The notes: generated from the sequence alone by a model not told the origin. Shown: positions 1-31,980, numbered from the stretch's first letter. The stretch is 64,000 bases of DNA from Cephalopachus bancanus (GCA_027257055.1 JAPVLO010000182.1:620001-684000), one strand, 5' to 3'. Program-made: numbers and translations.

Positions 1-160
1 ATGTCCATTTCAGAAAAAGAGTTCCAAAACTGCTTTGATGGGTGGACTACACGCTGGCATCAATGCATACATTCCCAAGGGGAGTACTTCCAAGGTGACC
101 TAGTGATATTCAGCAATGGGGTATGGAACACTTTTTCTAGGAAGAGTTTGCAAACTTGAT
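1..160 (+). mobile_element. Mariner-type transposase relic, C-terminal end
   Basis: From base 1 the + strand reads MSISEKEFQNCFDGWTTRWH then QCIHSQGEYFQGD, matching the conserved C-terminus of mariner transposases (EFQNCFxQWKxRWxxCIxxxGEYFxGD). It stops at 157-159. The catalytic core would lie left of the window. Confidence 0.75.
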
Positions 161-510
161 GGTCAATTCTTGTATGTAGTAAATCCTCACTTGTACCCTA
201 CAACTCTTTTAAAAAAATTCTCATCACAGAGGCGAGAGCCCAGCCACACTGCCTTTTAGAGGGTTGTACAAATTCATAAGTTCGATATCTCCCATTCGTA
301 TTCAGGAATGAAAGCACTTTATGCCTGGTGTTACCACCCAGTAGACTTTTGACATGAGCCAGGGAAGAAGGTCCTGTGACCCCTGAACTGGCCCTGGCAC
401 TGGAGAAAGACTCAGGCTCTGCTGGGTCAAGCCCTGCGGAAAGAATTCACGAAGAAGCATTACTGAAGAAACTTGTATTCGCCGGAGAATTATTGGGTCA
501 TCCCAATATT
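160..510. other. Intergenic, nothing recognised
   Basis: No gene, promoter or repeat that I can identify between the mariner relic and the first Alu. Confidence 0.5.
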
Positions 511-798
511 TACTTTTTTTTTCAAGTTGGAGTCTCACTCTGTCGCCCAGGCTGAAGGGCAGTGGCACAGTCCGGGCCACCCCAGCGTCGACCTGCTGGG
601 CTCCGGCGATCCTTCCACCTCAGCCTTCTAAGTAGCTGGAACATGCCCGGCTAATTTATTTATTATTATTTTTTTTTTATTGTAGAGATGAGATCTCCCC
701 ATGTTGCCCGGGCTGGTCTCAAACCCACGGGTTCAGGCAATCCATCGTCTTGGCCTCCCAAAGTGCTGGGATTATAGGCTGAGCCACCGAACCCAGCC
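511..798 (-). repeat. Alu, full dimer
   Basis: Antisense Alu from T-tract to AACCCAGCC; TSD AATATTTACTTT on both sides. Confidence 0.9.
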
Positions 799-888
799 TA
801 ATATTTACTTTCAAGGAAAACAAATCAGGAGGAACAAGAAAGAATACCAATAATGGCAGTCTGCAGATGACAAAGTCAAAGAGCAAAG

Positions 889-1033
889 TCAGCTGGGTGT
901 GTTGGCATGCACCCATAATCCCAGCTATTCAGGAGGCTGAAGCGAGAGGACTGCTTGAGCCCAGGAGTTCAAGGCTGCAGCGAGCTATGATCATGCCGCT
1001 GCACTCCAGCCTGGGCAACACAGTGAGACCCCA
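889..1033 (+). repeat. Alu right-arm monomer (old type)
   Basis: CAGCTGGGTGTGTTGGCATGC to GGCAACACAGTGAGACCCC; more like old AluJ right arms than the local young type; no A tail. Confidence 0.75.
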
Positions 1034-1118
1034 TGATGTTTTCACAAAGAACATATTAGTCTTCTATTACTGCATAGCAAATTGCCGCAAGCTTAGTGGC
1101 TTCAAGCAACACATATTG

Positions 1119-3397
<2,279 letters not shown>

Positions 3398-4235
3398 CTG
3401 GTCACTGTTTAACTCAGTAAACACCAAAGTAGCAAAAACAAAAACAAAGCAAAACAGTGCTTGAAATCTTTACCTCCAAAAGAACAACCACTTTTCTGGA
3501 ACTGCCTCCTCCAAAAGATAGAAAGTTCCAGGACTCACGGCCAGGAAATTTCTCCTCGGACTTCATACCAGCTCCTCACTTGGCAAATTAAAAAAGAAAG
3601 GGTAGGAAGTTGTGATGGAATCATGATATGTTTTCTGTTTGCTTATTTGCACTTTTCTGAAATGAGTTTTACCTTCACACTGAGAAGAGAACAATCAAAG
3701 AAACTTCCTTTGTCGTAAAAAAAGCACATGTGCTGTCCAGATATTCTTTATTAGGAATTCTTGATATTTAACAGTACTTGCAGGCATCGGTTTTCATAGG
3801 CGCGAGAGTCCAAAGTCCCAGCACCTCCACTTCGCTGGCTGTGTACACCTGAACAAAGCATTGCAGCTTTCTGCGCCTGTTTGCTGTGTCCAATGGCTTC
3901 AATACCTGGTGCTTTCTCTAAACCCTGCCTCCCCACATCCAAACACTAACCAATTTCTAAAGGAAGGGAAAAGAGAAACCAGAGGGCACCAAAGGAAACG
4001 TAGTCTGAGTTGCTGTACTGTGAGATCGCGTAGCCGTGAATATGAAATTTGTATTTTAATTAGTATTTATTTTTCCACTCCCAGCTCCCTCCCCCACCTG
4101 ACCTTGGCAACCAGTCTTATTTGTATGTGTTTTTGTAAAATGTGTACTGTTAGTTTAAACTTGCGTAAATGTTACTTTGCATGACTTCAGCATTGCCTTT
4201 AAGTATCTGTGTCACATGCATACGTCTAATCTGCT
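3398..4235. other. Intergenic, nothing recognised
   Basis: Unique-looking sequence without long frames, splice-like exons or repeats. Confidence 0.5.
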
Positions 4236-4542
4236 GTTTCTTTCTTTCTTTCTTTCTTTTTGAATCGAAGTTTCACTCTGGTGCCCAGGCTGCAGTGCAG
4301 TGGCACGTTCATGGCCACCGCAGCCTCAACCTGCTGGGCTCAGGTGATCCTTCCACCTCAGCCTTCCAAGGAGCTGGAACTACAGGCATGTGCCACTACA
4401 CCTGGCTAATTTTTTGATTTATTGTAGAGACGAGGTCTCACCAGGTTACCCAGGCTGGTCTCAAGCCCCTGGGCTCAGGCAGCGCTTTCGCCTTGGCCTC
4501 CCAAAGTGCTGAGATTATAGACTTGAGCCACCGCGCCCAGCC
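4236..4542 (-). repeat. Alu, full dimer, with (TTTC)n tail
   Basis: Tail has become a TTTC repeat (about 4238-4260); TSD TAATCTGCT. Confidence 0.9.
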
Positions 4543-4730
4543 TAATCTGCTCTGCGTCACACCTCCAACTACGTCTTCCTCATCCTCTCCCCAAAGATGG
4601 GCACCCAATTACCTCCAACTCCTTGTTTGAGTCCAGTTTTATTTTTCTCCACATCATCTATTAAATAATGCACCCTGTTCTCTGCCGGTTGATTTGGGGT
4701 TCAATATTTATTATTAAAATGTGCCTTATA

Positions 4731-5021
4731 AAGCTGAACTCGGTGGTTAGCCTGTAATCCCAGCACTTGGGAGGCCAAGGCGAATGGATTGCCTGAGCCT
4801 GCGGGTTCGAGAGCAGCCCAGGCAACTTGGCAAGACTTCATCTCTACAATAAACCAACCAACAAACAAAAAACAAATTAGCCAGGCATATAGTTCCAGCT
4901 ACTTGGAAGGCTGAGGTGGAAGGATCACCGGGGCCCATCAGGTCGACGCTGGGGTGGCCGAGAGCCTGACACTGCACTCCAGCCTGGGCGACAGAGTGAG
5001 AGTACCACTCAAAAGAAAAAC
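4731..5021 (+). repeat. Alu, full dimer
   Basis: TSD AAAATGTGCCTTATA directly flanks it (4717-4731 and after 5021). Confidence 0.9.
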
Positions 5022-7580
5022 AAAATGTGCCTTATACTAAAAAAATCTTTCTTTGTCTTCTTAAGTGCACATACTATGATTATTCCAAATTCTTGGTCCG
5101 CCTGTTTCAAAGATTCTGCTTCAGATAGTGTTTTCTTTATTAGCCTGCTGGTTTTCTTAGGACATTGGATTATGTTGGTGTGTGAGTTCATGTTCCCTGG
5201 AGGTCGTGACTGCTCTCTCTGGCGCTGAGTGCTGGGGAAACACTGAAGGCCTGGTCCCAGCCTATGTCCCTCAAGGCATATTTAAGGTGAGGGACAAAGA
5301 TACACCCCACAGTGGAAAGCCCCCGACACTGCAGATACCCTGTAGACCATCCCTGTTTGCTGCCACGCGCCAGGAGACTCTCTGAACAAGGCTTCACATC
5401 TAAGCTGCCAGGGAGCCACTGCCCCAAGAACAAATATTGCTGGGCAAGCATCTGAGGGTTAAAAATGGAGGCTTGTCAGAGTGATTTTCAGTGCATGACT
5501 GGCCAGTTGGCAACGGTTTTCGTGAGCTGGGCTCCACAGTAGGACCCTTCCAAGGTTTCTCCCACCGCCCTCCTCTCCCCCAGGCCTCCCCCACCGCCCT
5601 CAACCTCAGGTTCCAGCAGCGTCTGAACCCTGGCCGTGCCTCTGCCTGCACACAACCCTCCTGTGCATCCTTCAGACTCCTCAGGGATTTCTCTCCGATT
5701 TTTTAAAAGCCTGTTTTTTCAAATTCATAGTTCTTTTTTTTTAATCTGGTGACTTCTGTGCTGATTTGGGAAGAGGTCATCCACAGTCTATGACAGTTTG
5801 CGATGTTGCCAGGTAAGAAAGTCTTGACATGATGACATGCTTTGCAAAGATGAATTATGCTGAGATCTAGGACACATACTTGATAGTTACCTGTCAATAA
5901 AATCTTGAGAGCTCAAAAATAAAAGGAAGTGACTTAAGCAAATTGGGTATTCTGTGGGATATTATTTATGATGACGTAAAATGGCTACGAGAACAGAATT
6001 TTTTTCAAGCTGTTTAAAATGTCTGTGAAGACGAATGCTTGACGATCGATGCCAGAGAAGTGATGGCACAGAATGCCCTGGCTGGCCCCCACCTTGCTGG
6101 GCTTGTTCCCTAGATGATGTAACACACACACAAGGGGACACTTGGAATGGTAAAACCCGAGAAGCATCACAACAGCAGTGCTCATTGTTTTTTGTTCTGA
6201 GACATCTCAGCAGACTTCATGCCCTTTCCCCTACTTTCCCCAGGAACTCTCACCTAATTAGATCGGAATCTACACACACTACTCACAGTATTCCTACTCC
6301 TCCCTCATCACGCAGCTGCAGACTTTGGAATCAAAGGTCTGAAAGTCACCCCAGGCATGCACAAAAGGCAAGCTCCAGCAAATAAGAGGTTGGGCCAACC
6401 AGCAATAAATCACAAACAGCCCTGGCTTTCCCCCCTTTCACAGCAGAATCCACACGAAGGTGCAGTGACAGAGCCCTGGGTTTGGAGCCACTGCAGTGAT
6501 ATCTACTCCCAGCCATTATTGCGTAGTAAGTACATACCCACATGCCAGGTCACTTATCTCTCAAAATCTCCAAGTCCATATCTTCCAAATGGAGCTAATT
6601 CACAATTCAGAACTGGTGTGAAAACAGTTTTATATAAGAGCTGAAAACTGAGAAAGCGCCAAGTATACTTGTACTGTATTAGGATCATTATGAAATAAAT
6701 AGGACTCACTTCCAAAGCATACAGACTTCTGCTCAGGTCTTGACTTTCCACAGAAATCGTTTTCTTACCCACTTTCCGATGCCTGGAACTCTGAAAGCTC
6801 TTTTCCTATAGGCTGAGTGTAAAGTGCAAATCTGTGAGGCAAGGAATTGCTTCAATTGATCAATCATGGGAACCTTGGATAAATGTATTTTCACAGCATT
6901 TGTTGAAAGGATTACTGTGAGTTCTGTGGTAGAGGACATGCGACTTCATGTGAGCTAAAAGGGATGAATCTAAATGCCTGGGAACCTTGCTTATAATTTT
7001 GTTCTCCTAAACCAGCTTTCTTGACAGACTTGCTTGAAAAACAACACTGTTTTTGCAAGACTTCATCCTACGTGTCTAAACTTTTAAAATCCCTAGTAAT
7101 CAATTTCTTTGACTCTTAATGTTTATCTATCACCTAACATGCATTTTTTAAATTACTCCTACCCCTTATCAACACTTCAGCTGAAAAGCTGCAGCCCAGA
7201 AGTTGAAGGACCCAAAAATCTCAAAGCAAAAATAAAAATGGCTGTTTTCACTTAAGAAGTATAAAAATGTGGCTTCATTTAAGTGTCTGACAGAAATTAT
7301 GTGATCCATTTCCTCTGATATTTTGAATAATCGATAGACAAACCAATTACTTGATTGTACTTAAGTAAAATAACTTGACTAAGTCAACTAAATTTCCTTC
7401 ATTGTGGAAACCACCCCCTGAGGGTGTTTTATCATTATTTTCCCCAATGTATACTTTATAGAATGTGTTCCTGGTACTTCCTCAAGCTACAAGTTTCTCT
7501 TATTCCAAAGGAACAACTTAATATTATGTTGAACCACAGGAAATTGTCACTTTTTCGAGTCAAAAATGACTCATGATTAA
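5022..7580. other. Intergenic, unique-looking sequence
   Basis: AT-rich in its second half. I see no conserved reading frame and no SINE. Could hold regulatory DNA for HMGCS2 but nothing specific is visible. Confidence 0.5.
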
Positions 7581-7805
7581 CTCCGGTTCTGTGTTGAGCC
7601 AGATACCTGGATTCAAAGCCCATCTCAGCCATATACTAAGTCTAATACCACAAATAGTTATATAATTTTTCTAAACTTTAGCTTCCTCACCTGTAAAATG
7701 GGCATAACAACAAGACGAACTTCAGACAGTAGTGAAAATTAAATGAGATAATGCACACAAAGTGCTTAGCACAGGGCCTGCGCATAGGCACATGTCATTA
7801 ATTGC
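7580..7805 (+). repeat. MIR SINE
   Basis: Contains the MIR-type order TTAGCTTCCTCACCTGTAAAATGGGC, AAATGAGATAATGCAC and TGCTTAGCACAGGGCCTG (core to 3' end). Confidence 0.75.
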
Positions 7806-7837
7806 TCAGTTCATGCCAGCTTAAAAGAGAGAAGAGA

Positions 7838-8126
7838 GGCCAGCCTCAGTGGCTCACGCTTATAATCCCAGCACTTTGGGAAGCCAAGGTGAGAGGATTG
7901 CCTGAGCCCAGGGGTTTGAGACCACCCTGGGCAACTTGGTGAGACCTCATCTCCACAATAAATCCCGGAAGATTAGCTGGAGGGTGGTGGACGCCTGCGC
8001 TTCCAGCAACATGGAAGACTGAAGTGGAAAGATCGCCAGCAGGGTGAGACTGCGGTGGCCATGAGCGTGCCACTGTACTCCAGCCTGGAGTGCACAGAGC
8101 GAGACTCCAACTCAAAACAAAAAAAG
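7838..8126 (+). repeat. Alu, full dimer
   Basis: Purine-rich flanks (GAGAGAAGAGAGG / GGAGAGAGAGAAA) are probably a decayed TSD. Confidence 0.9.
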
Positions 8127-8329
8127 GAGAGAGAGAAAACAATAAGGTTGATTCATCTATCCATAGCCCCAGTGCTCATCACAGGGCTTAATGTGTTACA
8201 TACACGAAGTAAAGTTTGCCATCGATTGGGTGGTTTTGTTCTCCAATTTTATCAAGCTTATTTATTCTATTGTGTGCCTGTAATCCGGTGCAAATGTTTG
8301 TGTAAGAACTTAATGTTCCTAAGTTAAAA

Positions 8330-9245
8330 GAAAAACTTTAGGCAAATTAATTTAGTAGAGTTTACTTGAGCAAAGAAACACTTCACGGATCAAGCAGCAC
8401 CCCGGACCAGTACAGGTTCAGAGAGCTCTATCCAGCACATGAGCAGACGATATTTATGAGGGAAGCCCCCCAAAACCAGAATTATCTTTTGGAGGGCAGA
8501 CCCCTCGTAATACACTCGGAACTTGTTCCTCTGGACCAAATGGTCAACCAAAACTTTTATCTGGAAGTTTTGAGAGAGTTGCATCATGATTTGTGGAGGA
8601 AATGTCCAGACTTGTGGCAAACAGGTGACTGGTTCTTCCACCATGACAACGCACCCGCCCACAGTGCGCAGACTGTTCCGCGGTTTTCGACCAAAGATGG
8701 CATGACCCCTATGCCCCACCCTCCCAAGTTACCTGATCTCACCCCAAGGGACTTGTTTTGTTTCCCTGGATGAAAAAAGTCCTCAGAGGGAAACGTTTTG
8801 CCCATGTGAAAGAAGCGAAACCAAAAAATGGCAGAAGTACTCAAAGCCATCAAAACCAACGAGTTCAAAAACTGTTTTGGGAGTGGAAAAAGCATCTTTT
8901 TTTTTTGAAAAAGCATCTTGATAGGTGTATTGTACCACATAGAAAGTACTTTGACGGTGACTGAAGTGTAAACATGTAAGAAAAAATACACAATTTTTTA
9001 ATAAGTAAATTTCGGGTTGTTTGGAGTCTCCCCTCATATAGACAGAAAAAGGAAGTGGCATGCAAAAACAACAACTTGACTGGTTGCAGCTTGGCATTTG
9101 CTTAATATGAGCATGTTTTGGCAATTTGCAGCCAGTGATTGGCTGACAGCTTAGCTGCTATGATTGGCCAAGACTCAGCTACTTATTGTGAAACTATACT
9201 GTCAAATTGCAAAGTTTCTGTTTGTTTACATATTAAGTCATAGTA
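8330..9245 (+). mobile_element. Decayed Tc1/mariner transposase relic with flanking repeat sequence
   Basis: The core at about 8500-8965 encodes MVNQNFYLEVLRELHHDLWR, then GDWFFHHDNAPAH and LPDLTPRDLF, the last two catalytic Asp motifs (DD34D type), then MKKVLRGKRFAHVKE and HLDRCIVPHRKYFDGD in another frame. A frameshift near 8750-8770 and a stop (8771-8773) show it is dead. Flanks at 8330-8500 and 8990-9245 look like parts of another old interspersed repeat, so the mariner may be nested within it. Element names were not assigned. Confidence 0.75.
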
Positions 9246-9280
9246 TGCTACATATAGAGGCAATTTGGGGCCAAACTTAA

Positions 9281-9557
9281 TTTTTTTTTTTTTTTGAGTT
9301 GGAGTCTCACTCTGTCGCCCCAGACTGGAGTGCAGTGGCCGATCCCGGCCACCGCAGCCTCGACCTGCTGAGCTCCACCTCAGCCTTCCAAGTAGCCGGA
9401 ATTACAGACACACGCTACCATGCCCGGCTGATTTTTTGATTGATTGTAGAGATGAGGTCTCACCACCCAGGCGGGTCTCGAACCCGCGGGCTCAGGCAAT
9501 CCACTCACCTCAGCCTCCCAAAGGCGCGGGATGACAGGCTGAGCCACCGAGTCCGGC
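9281..9557 (-). repeat. Alu, dimer with internal deletion
   Basis: Antisense, lacks about 20 bp in the right arm (GAGCTCCACCTCAGCC). Confidence 0.9.
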
Positions 9558-10103
9558 TAATTTATTTTAAGACAACTCAGCTTCATCCATTTTCTTAGTG
9601 AAATAAATAATATGTGGGGACTTCCTAGATCACCCCAAAATTTAGAGATCATAGAGAAAGAAGCACCTGTGAGGAGTGGCCACTGATTTGGAGGAAAGCC
9701 ATAGTGCTGTGAAAAAGTGCTTTGAGAATGAGTGAGAGTAGCCTCGTCATTTGCTCCTGAGAGGTCTAGCAAGCTGAAGGCTCAGGACCAATCAACTGGA
9801 TTTGACAATAAAGAAGTTAGTGACTTTGATAAGAGGAATTTCAATGGAGTGCTGAGAACAAAAGCCTAAATGGTCAATTAAAGACAGAATGAGAGGAAAG
9901 AAAGGAAGACACTGAAAATGGACTTTTAACTAAATTTTCTTCCATGGGGTGGATGGATTTGGTGGCTCACTCAGTAAAATGTATAGGATCAAGAAGAGGT
10001 ATTTAAAGATGGGATTGTACAAGATCAATAAGATAAGAACAATTTAGTTGGAAGGGAATATTGATCAGGAAAAACAGAGAGGATAAATGCAGGAGGAAAA
10101 GAG

Positions 10104-10396
10104 GCTGGGTGAGGTGGCTCAAGCCTGTAATCCCGGAACTTTGGGAGCCTGAGGCAAGAGAATTGCCCGAGTCCAGGGATTCAAGATCAGCCTGGGCAAC
10201 TTGTTGAGACCTCCCCTTTACACTAAATCCAAAAGTTAGCTGGGCGTGGTGGCACGTGCCTGTAGTTCCAGCTACTTGGAAGGGGAATTCTGGCATGGAA
10301 GGATCGCCTGAGCCCAGCAGGTTGATGCTGTGCTGGCTGTGAGTGTGCCACTGCACTCCAGCCTGGAAGACAGAGTGAGACTCCAACTCAAAAAAG
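10104..10396 (+). repeat. Alu, full dimer
   Basis: TSD GGAAAAGAGGC / GAAAAGAGGC; right arm carries a small insertion GGGAATTCTGGCA. Confidence 0.9.
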
Positions 10397-10837
10397 AAAA
10401 GAGGCAATGAAATCAATGTACAAATGGTGACACTGGCCATAAGCCAAAGCATGGGCTGTTCCTCTGCTAGTAACCAGGAGAAGACAGAGTATAGGGTACA
10501 AAAGCAGGCTATTTGCTGCATTTGCTTATGGAAAACGAAGTTGTTCTTTTCAGGTTGTTTCTATTTTCTCAGTGAAGTACAAATCAAAGAGAGCAACTGA
10601 GAATGAGCAGAGAGGGGCTGAAGAAAGCAGAGAAGTGGTGACTAGCCTTCTTGGAACTGGGAGAGCAAATGGACTGGGAAAATGTAGTAGAATTGTCAGG
10701 CCATGGTAACTCTCCACTCAAGATGTATGTTTGTAAATTTAAAGCTAGCTGCCAGGAGAGGGCGGGGCAGGATTGGCAGCCGTGGGAAACTGCCAGGGAA
10801 AGGGGGGCATACCTTATCAACAAGGATACCTGCACAA

Positions 10838-10908
10838 CAAACATTTGTATACCTGACCCTGAATTGCACCCCACAGCTTTAAAATTAAAAAATTTTTCAA
10901 GTACAGCT
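10838..10908 (+). repeat. Unclassified interspersed repeat, copy 1
   Basis: Shares ATACCT.A..CTGAATTG.ACCC..CA.CTTTAAAAT with 27760-27822. Family not recognised. Confidence 0.45.
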
Positions 10909-11686
10909 ATCTACTTAGTGCCATGTTGTGTTTTTCTTCAGCCATGTTTAGCTGCTCGGAAGCAGGTACGGAGTAGCTCAAGAGTCAGGTGTAACCAAAG
11001 TCGAAGGTTTACTAGGCCAGCCCCACAGAGAGTACAGATGGCAAAGTGTGCAAGGTGCTGCTGACGATGGGCACCGTGGGTCATCAGAGCAGAGTAAGGA
11101 GAGAAGAAGTCACGAGTTATGACAAATGGGAACAAAGTAGATGACTCAGTGGCAGTCTTAACGGAAAACCAGATGGGGGCACGTTAAAAGTGCTCTGGGA
11201 AGACAGCGGTTTGGGAAGGTGGAATCCGTGAGATTCAAATGTGGGAGGCAGCAGAGATCCTGCGCTGCATGGTCGAGGTTGTGACGGTGCGGCGGGAGGC
11301 GAGATGACAGAACCGGAACTGCCGTGAGAGGCCAGGGTGCATGATGATCACGTTTGGAGGCTGACGTCTCACCTCAGTGGAGAGGACTGGCTGAAGGTGG
11401 AGAGGAATCATGTGCTTCAACCTCATGAGTGAGAGGAAGTGGGACACGGTTGTTGGTTGGCTGCAAGCACGATGGGCACCGGCTGGCACAGACTGACGCC
11501 ATGTGTTTTAAGACAACAGGGCTTTTGAGAGAAGGAAGGCGAAAATGCTCTGTAAACACGAGTGAGGAGCAAAGAGGACACAGGCTTTATTCTAAGCCCT
11601 GAAGTGCGTTGGATTGCAGGAGAGCCCAAGCGCACAGCCTCGTCTTTTGAAGGAGCTACCTGTTCACACAGACAAAAGCAAAGGGT

Positions 11687-11985
11687 AGCCAGGCTCGGTG
11701 GCTCAGCCTGTCATCCCGCACCTTTGGGAGGCTGAGGTGAGTGGATTGCCTGAGCCCGCAGGTTCAAGACCCGCCTGGGCAACTTGGCGAGACCTCATCT
11801 CTACAATAAATCAAAAAACCAGCCGGGCGTGGTAGCGCGCGCCTGTAATTCCGGTTCCTCGGAAGGCTGAGGCGGAAGGATCGCCGGAGCCCAGCCGGCC
11901 GAGGCTGCGGGGGCCGGGAGCGGCCGCTGCACTCCAGTCTGGGCGACAGAGTGAGACTCCAACTCAAAAAAAAAAAAAAAAAAAA
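11687..11985 (+). repeat. Alu, full dimer (young type)
   Basis: TSD AAAGCAAAGGGT on both sides, long uninterrupted A tail. Confidence 0.95.
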
Positions 11986-12329
11986 GCAAAGGGTGTTCCA
12001 GAAAAGAGACCATAAATGAAGAATTTTGTTGATAAAAGTCCTTTGCAAAAGGCCCAGTTTAAAGGCGTGAGATGACGGAACAAGTCAGGGGACTGAGATA
12101 GATCAGTAACGCCCCAAGATGTGTGGAGGTAAGGATCTAAAGAGGATGGAAAGCCAGGTGTCCCAGCCTCATGTTAGAGAGGAGTGGAAGTCGCAGGAAT
12201 GACTCCGTGAATGCGTGGTCCTCATAAAAGGTATAGGAGCGTGGGGGCCATGAGAGGAGAGGAAGGAGACCTTCATTGGGAAGATCAGATGGCAGGAACC
12301 TTTGTATTGAGCAGTAGAAGAGCAAAGCA

Positions 12330-12455
12330 GAAAGACCAGAACCCAGAGTCAAAAAACATGGTTGAGTCCCAGCTTGCAACTAACTAGCCGTAGGTCTTTG
12401 GGAAAATCACACCTTTCTGCATATCTCCTACCTCACCTGTAAAGTAAACCTGTCC
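12330..12455 (+). repeat. MIR SINE
   Basis: GGTTGAGTCCCAGCTTGC, TAGGTCTTTGGGAAAATCAC and CCTCACCTGTAAAGT in MIR order. Confidence 0.6.
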
Positions 12456-12974
12456 TCCTTAGGAAATGGAGCTTCAAATGACAGCCACCCCTTTGAGGCA
12501 CCTATATCTCTGCCTACTGCAACACTAATTGCCTCTCACTTGGAAATTGTACAGAGCTGTACAAATATAAGGGTGGACAATAAAGATAGGAGAAATACTG
12601 CAGGCTTCCTATACTCCACTGCCCAGCCCTTTGCCTGTGTGCCAACAGCCCCTTCATAAAGAGCTACTATAAAAAAGTTTCCCTTTGGTTTTGGAAGATT
12701 GGTCTTATAATGCATAACACATTCAAATAATAACAGCTGACATCACGGAGAGGATTAGGGTTAGGTAGCCAGGGTCCAAGACAGGCCAAGGGAGGTTACC
12801 TTGAGATGTGATACTACAAGCTATCCTTAGGTAACTGGACAGAAATAAAGCTGCCACGGGAGCCTGAGACAGGAGGAACCGGAGCCAGCCATTCCCACAC
12901 ACGCCCAAGAGCAGGGCAGCTACGTGCATGTTGGAGGAAGGATGTTTGTGTTTGACTCGCCCGTGTTCTGAGTG

Positions 12975-12987
12975 AGCCCTTTGGCCC
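12975..12987 (-). promoter_or_regulatory. HMGCS2: PPAR response element (DR1) of HMGCS2
   Basis: Top strand AGCCCTTTGGCCC; read on the bottom strand it is GGGCCA-A-AGGGCT, a DR1. It lies about 98-110 bp before the inferred start site. The functional PPARalpha/RXR element of rat HMGCS2 is at -104 to -92 with AGACCTTTGGCCC; this copy differs at one base. That position and sequence match makes it the likely fasting/fatty-acid response element. Binding itself is inferred. Confidence 0.8.
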
Positions 12988-13019
12988 AGTTTTAGAAACA
13001 GGCTGAGCCTTGGTAAGCA

Positions 13020-13029
13020 GGGGCGGGGC
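13020..13029 (+). promoter_or_regulatory. HMGCS2: GC box (Sp1-type) in HMGCS2 promoter
   Basis: GGGGCGGGGC, 26 bp upstream of the TATA box, a consensus Sp1/KLF site. Its function is inferred from sequence and position only. Confidence 0.6.
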
Positions 13030-13054
13030 TTTGGAGGCAGGCGTCTCAGGGCTC

Positions 13055-13060
13055 TATAAA
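13055..13060 (+). promoter_or_regulatory. HMGCS2: HMGCS2 TATA box
   Basis: TATAAA in the context GGCTCTATAAAGCCC, 73-78 bp before the start codon. It predicts transcription initiation near 13085 and a 5'UTR of about 48 nt, consistent with the short leader of this gene in other mammals. Confidence 0.85.
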
Positions 13061-13132
13061 GCCCAGCGGGGCGCTACGGGGCATCTCTCCCAAGGGCGGT
13101 GAATGACGGGTGTTCTGCCTGCTCTTCTGAAA

Positions 13133-30768
<17,636 letters not shown>

Positions 30769-31403
30769 AGGTGGTGAGTCAGCGTTTGCAGGGTCGGTGG
30801 CATGAAACCCTAAGTAACGTCTTCCTCTGGGTAACAGATGCGCTGCTGATGCTGTGACCCGGCCAGGAAGGATCCGTAGCTTCCAACATGATCAGAGGTG
30901 GAAGATTTTGCCGTAGGACAAGTTGAAGCTGTTAGGGCTTTTTGCCTTGGGAAGGCAACAGATGGGAGAGGGACATGTTTCCAAAATCTTGCGTGTGAAA
31001 AAAAGAGCCAGGTCGGTTTACCTAACCTGCTTAGGATAGGAAGCTGAAGAAACAAAACAAGCATCTAAAAAGGAAGCAGGCTATGAACCTAAGCCTATGG
31101 AACTCGTTACTCCATAGGTTTAGGTTGAGATCAGCAACAACTTGTAGCCTTGGAACACACCAGTGTGCCGAGGACAGAGTCTTAAGGAAACAGGGTGGTC
31201 AAGGGTTCTGTCAGAGACAGACGCTGTGGCTAGAGGGGGCTTTGGGCTGGAAGACCAAGTGGCAGTTCTTGAGTCATGCCCCTCCTTGGGGGCAGAAGCA
31301 GCCAGCAAGGCTGAGGAAGTGGGTGGGGCAGGTGAAGGGAGCTGAGAGTTTAATGGAAGAGGGTTGGGGTGAGAGGAAAAAAATGCGAGAATTCATGGTT
31401 TGT

Positions 31404-31697
31404 TTGTTTTTTTGGTTTGAGTTGGAGTCTTGCTCCCTTGCCCAGACTGGAGGGCAGTGGCACACTCCCGGCCACCGCAGCTTCGACCTGCTGGGCCCCG
31501 GCGATCCTTCTGTCTCAGCCTCCCAAATAGCTGGAACTACGGGCGAGTGCTACCATGCCTGGCTAATTTTTGATTTCTTGTAGAGACGAGGTCACACCAA
31601 GTTGCCTGGGCGGGTCTTGAACCCCCAGGCTCAGGCAAGCCACTTGCCTCGGTCTCCCAAAGTGCTGGGATTACAGGCTGAGCCACTGAGCCCGGCC
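31404..31697 (-). repeat. Alu, full dimer
   Basis: TSD AATTCATGGT on both sides. Confidence 0.95.
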
Positions 31698-31774
31698 AAT
31701 TCATGGTATTTTTAAATATCAAAGCAGGTTTTCAGAATGAATATCTCATCATTCATGACCACAGATATCCGTCT

Positions 31775-31880
31775 GTGAGAGGCGGAGGCGGAAGGTTCAC
31801 TCTGAACCCGGGAGGTCAAGGCTGCAGTGAGTCGTGAAGGGGCCACTGCCCTCCAGCTTGGGCAATGGAGTAAGACCCCT
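31775..31880 (+). repeat. Old Alu right-arm fragment
   Basis: GGCGGAGGCGGAAGGTTCAC to GGCAATGGAGTAAGACCCC, followed by a purine tract. Confidence 0.65.
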
Positions 31881-31980
31881 GACAGGAGAGAAAGAAGAAG
31901 GAAGGGAGGGCGGGAGAGAGGGAGATGGGGAGGAGAAAGGAGAGAGAGAGAGAGGAGAGAGAGAGAGACAGAGAGCGAGC
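31880..31980 (+). repeat. (GA)n purine-rich tract
   Basis: About 100 bases almost without pyrimidines, with GAGAGAGAGAGAGGAGAGAG cores. Confidence 0.85.

Larger units (their letters stand above)
9558..12970. other. Upstream region of HMGCS2, old repeats, no gene
   Basis: Outside the listed repeats, 9640-9850 (e.g. CTGAGAGGTCTAGCAAGCTG) and 11100-11600 look like ancient interspersed repeats that I cannot classify. A short GATTAGGGTTAGG occurs at 12762-12774. Confidence 0.4.

Noticed and set aside
30838..30870. 3'UTR exon starting at 30838 after a 64-bp intron
   Set aside because: The acceptor is weak and the intron would be near the minimum size; kept only as an alternative.
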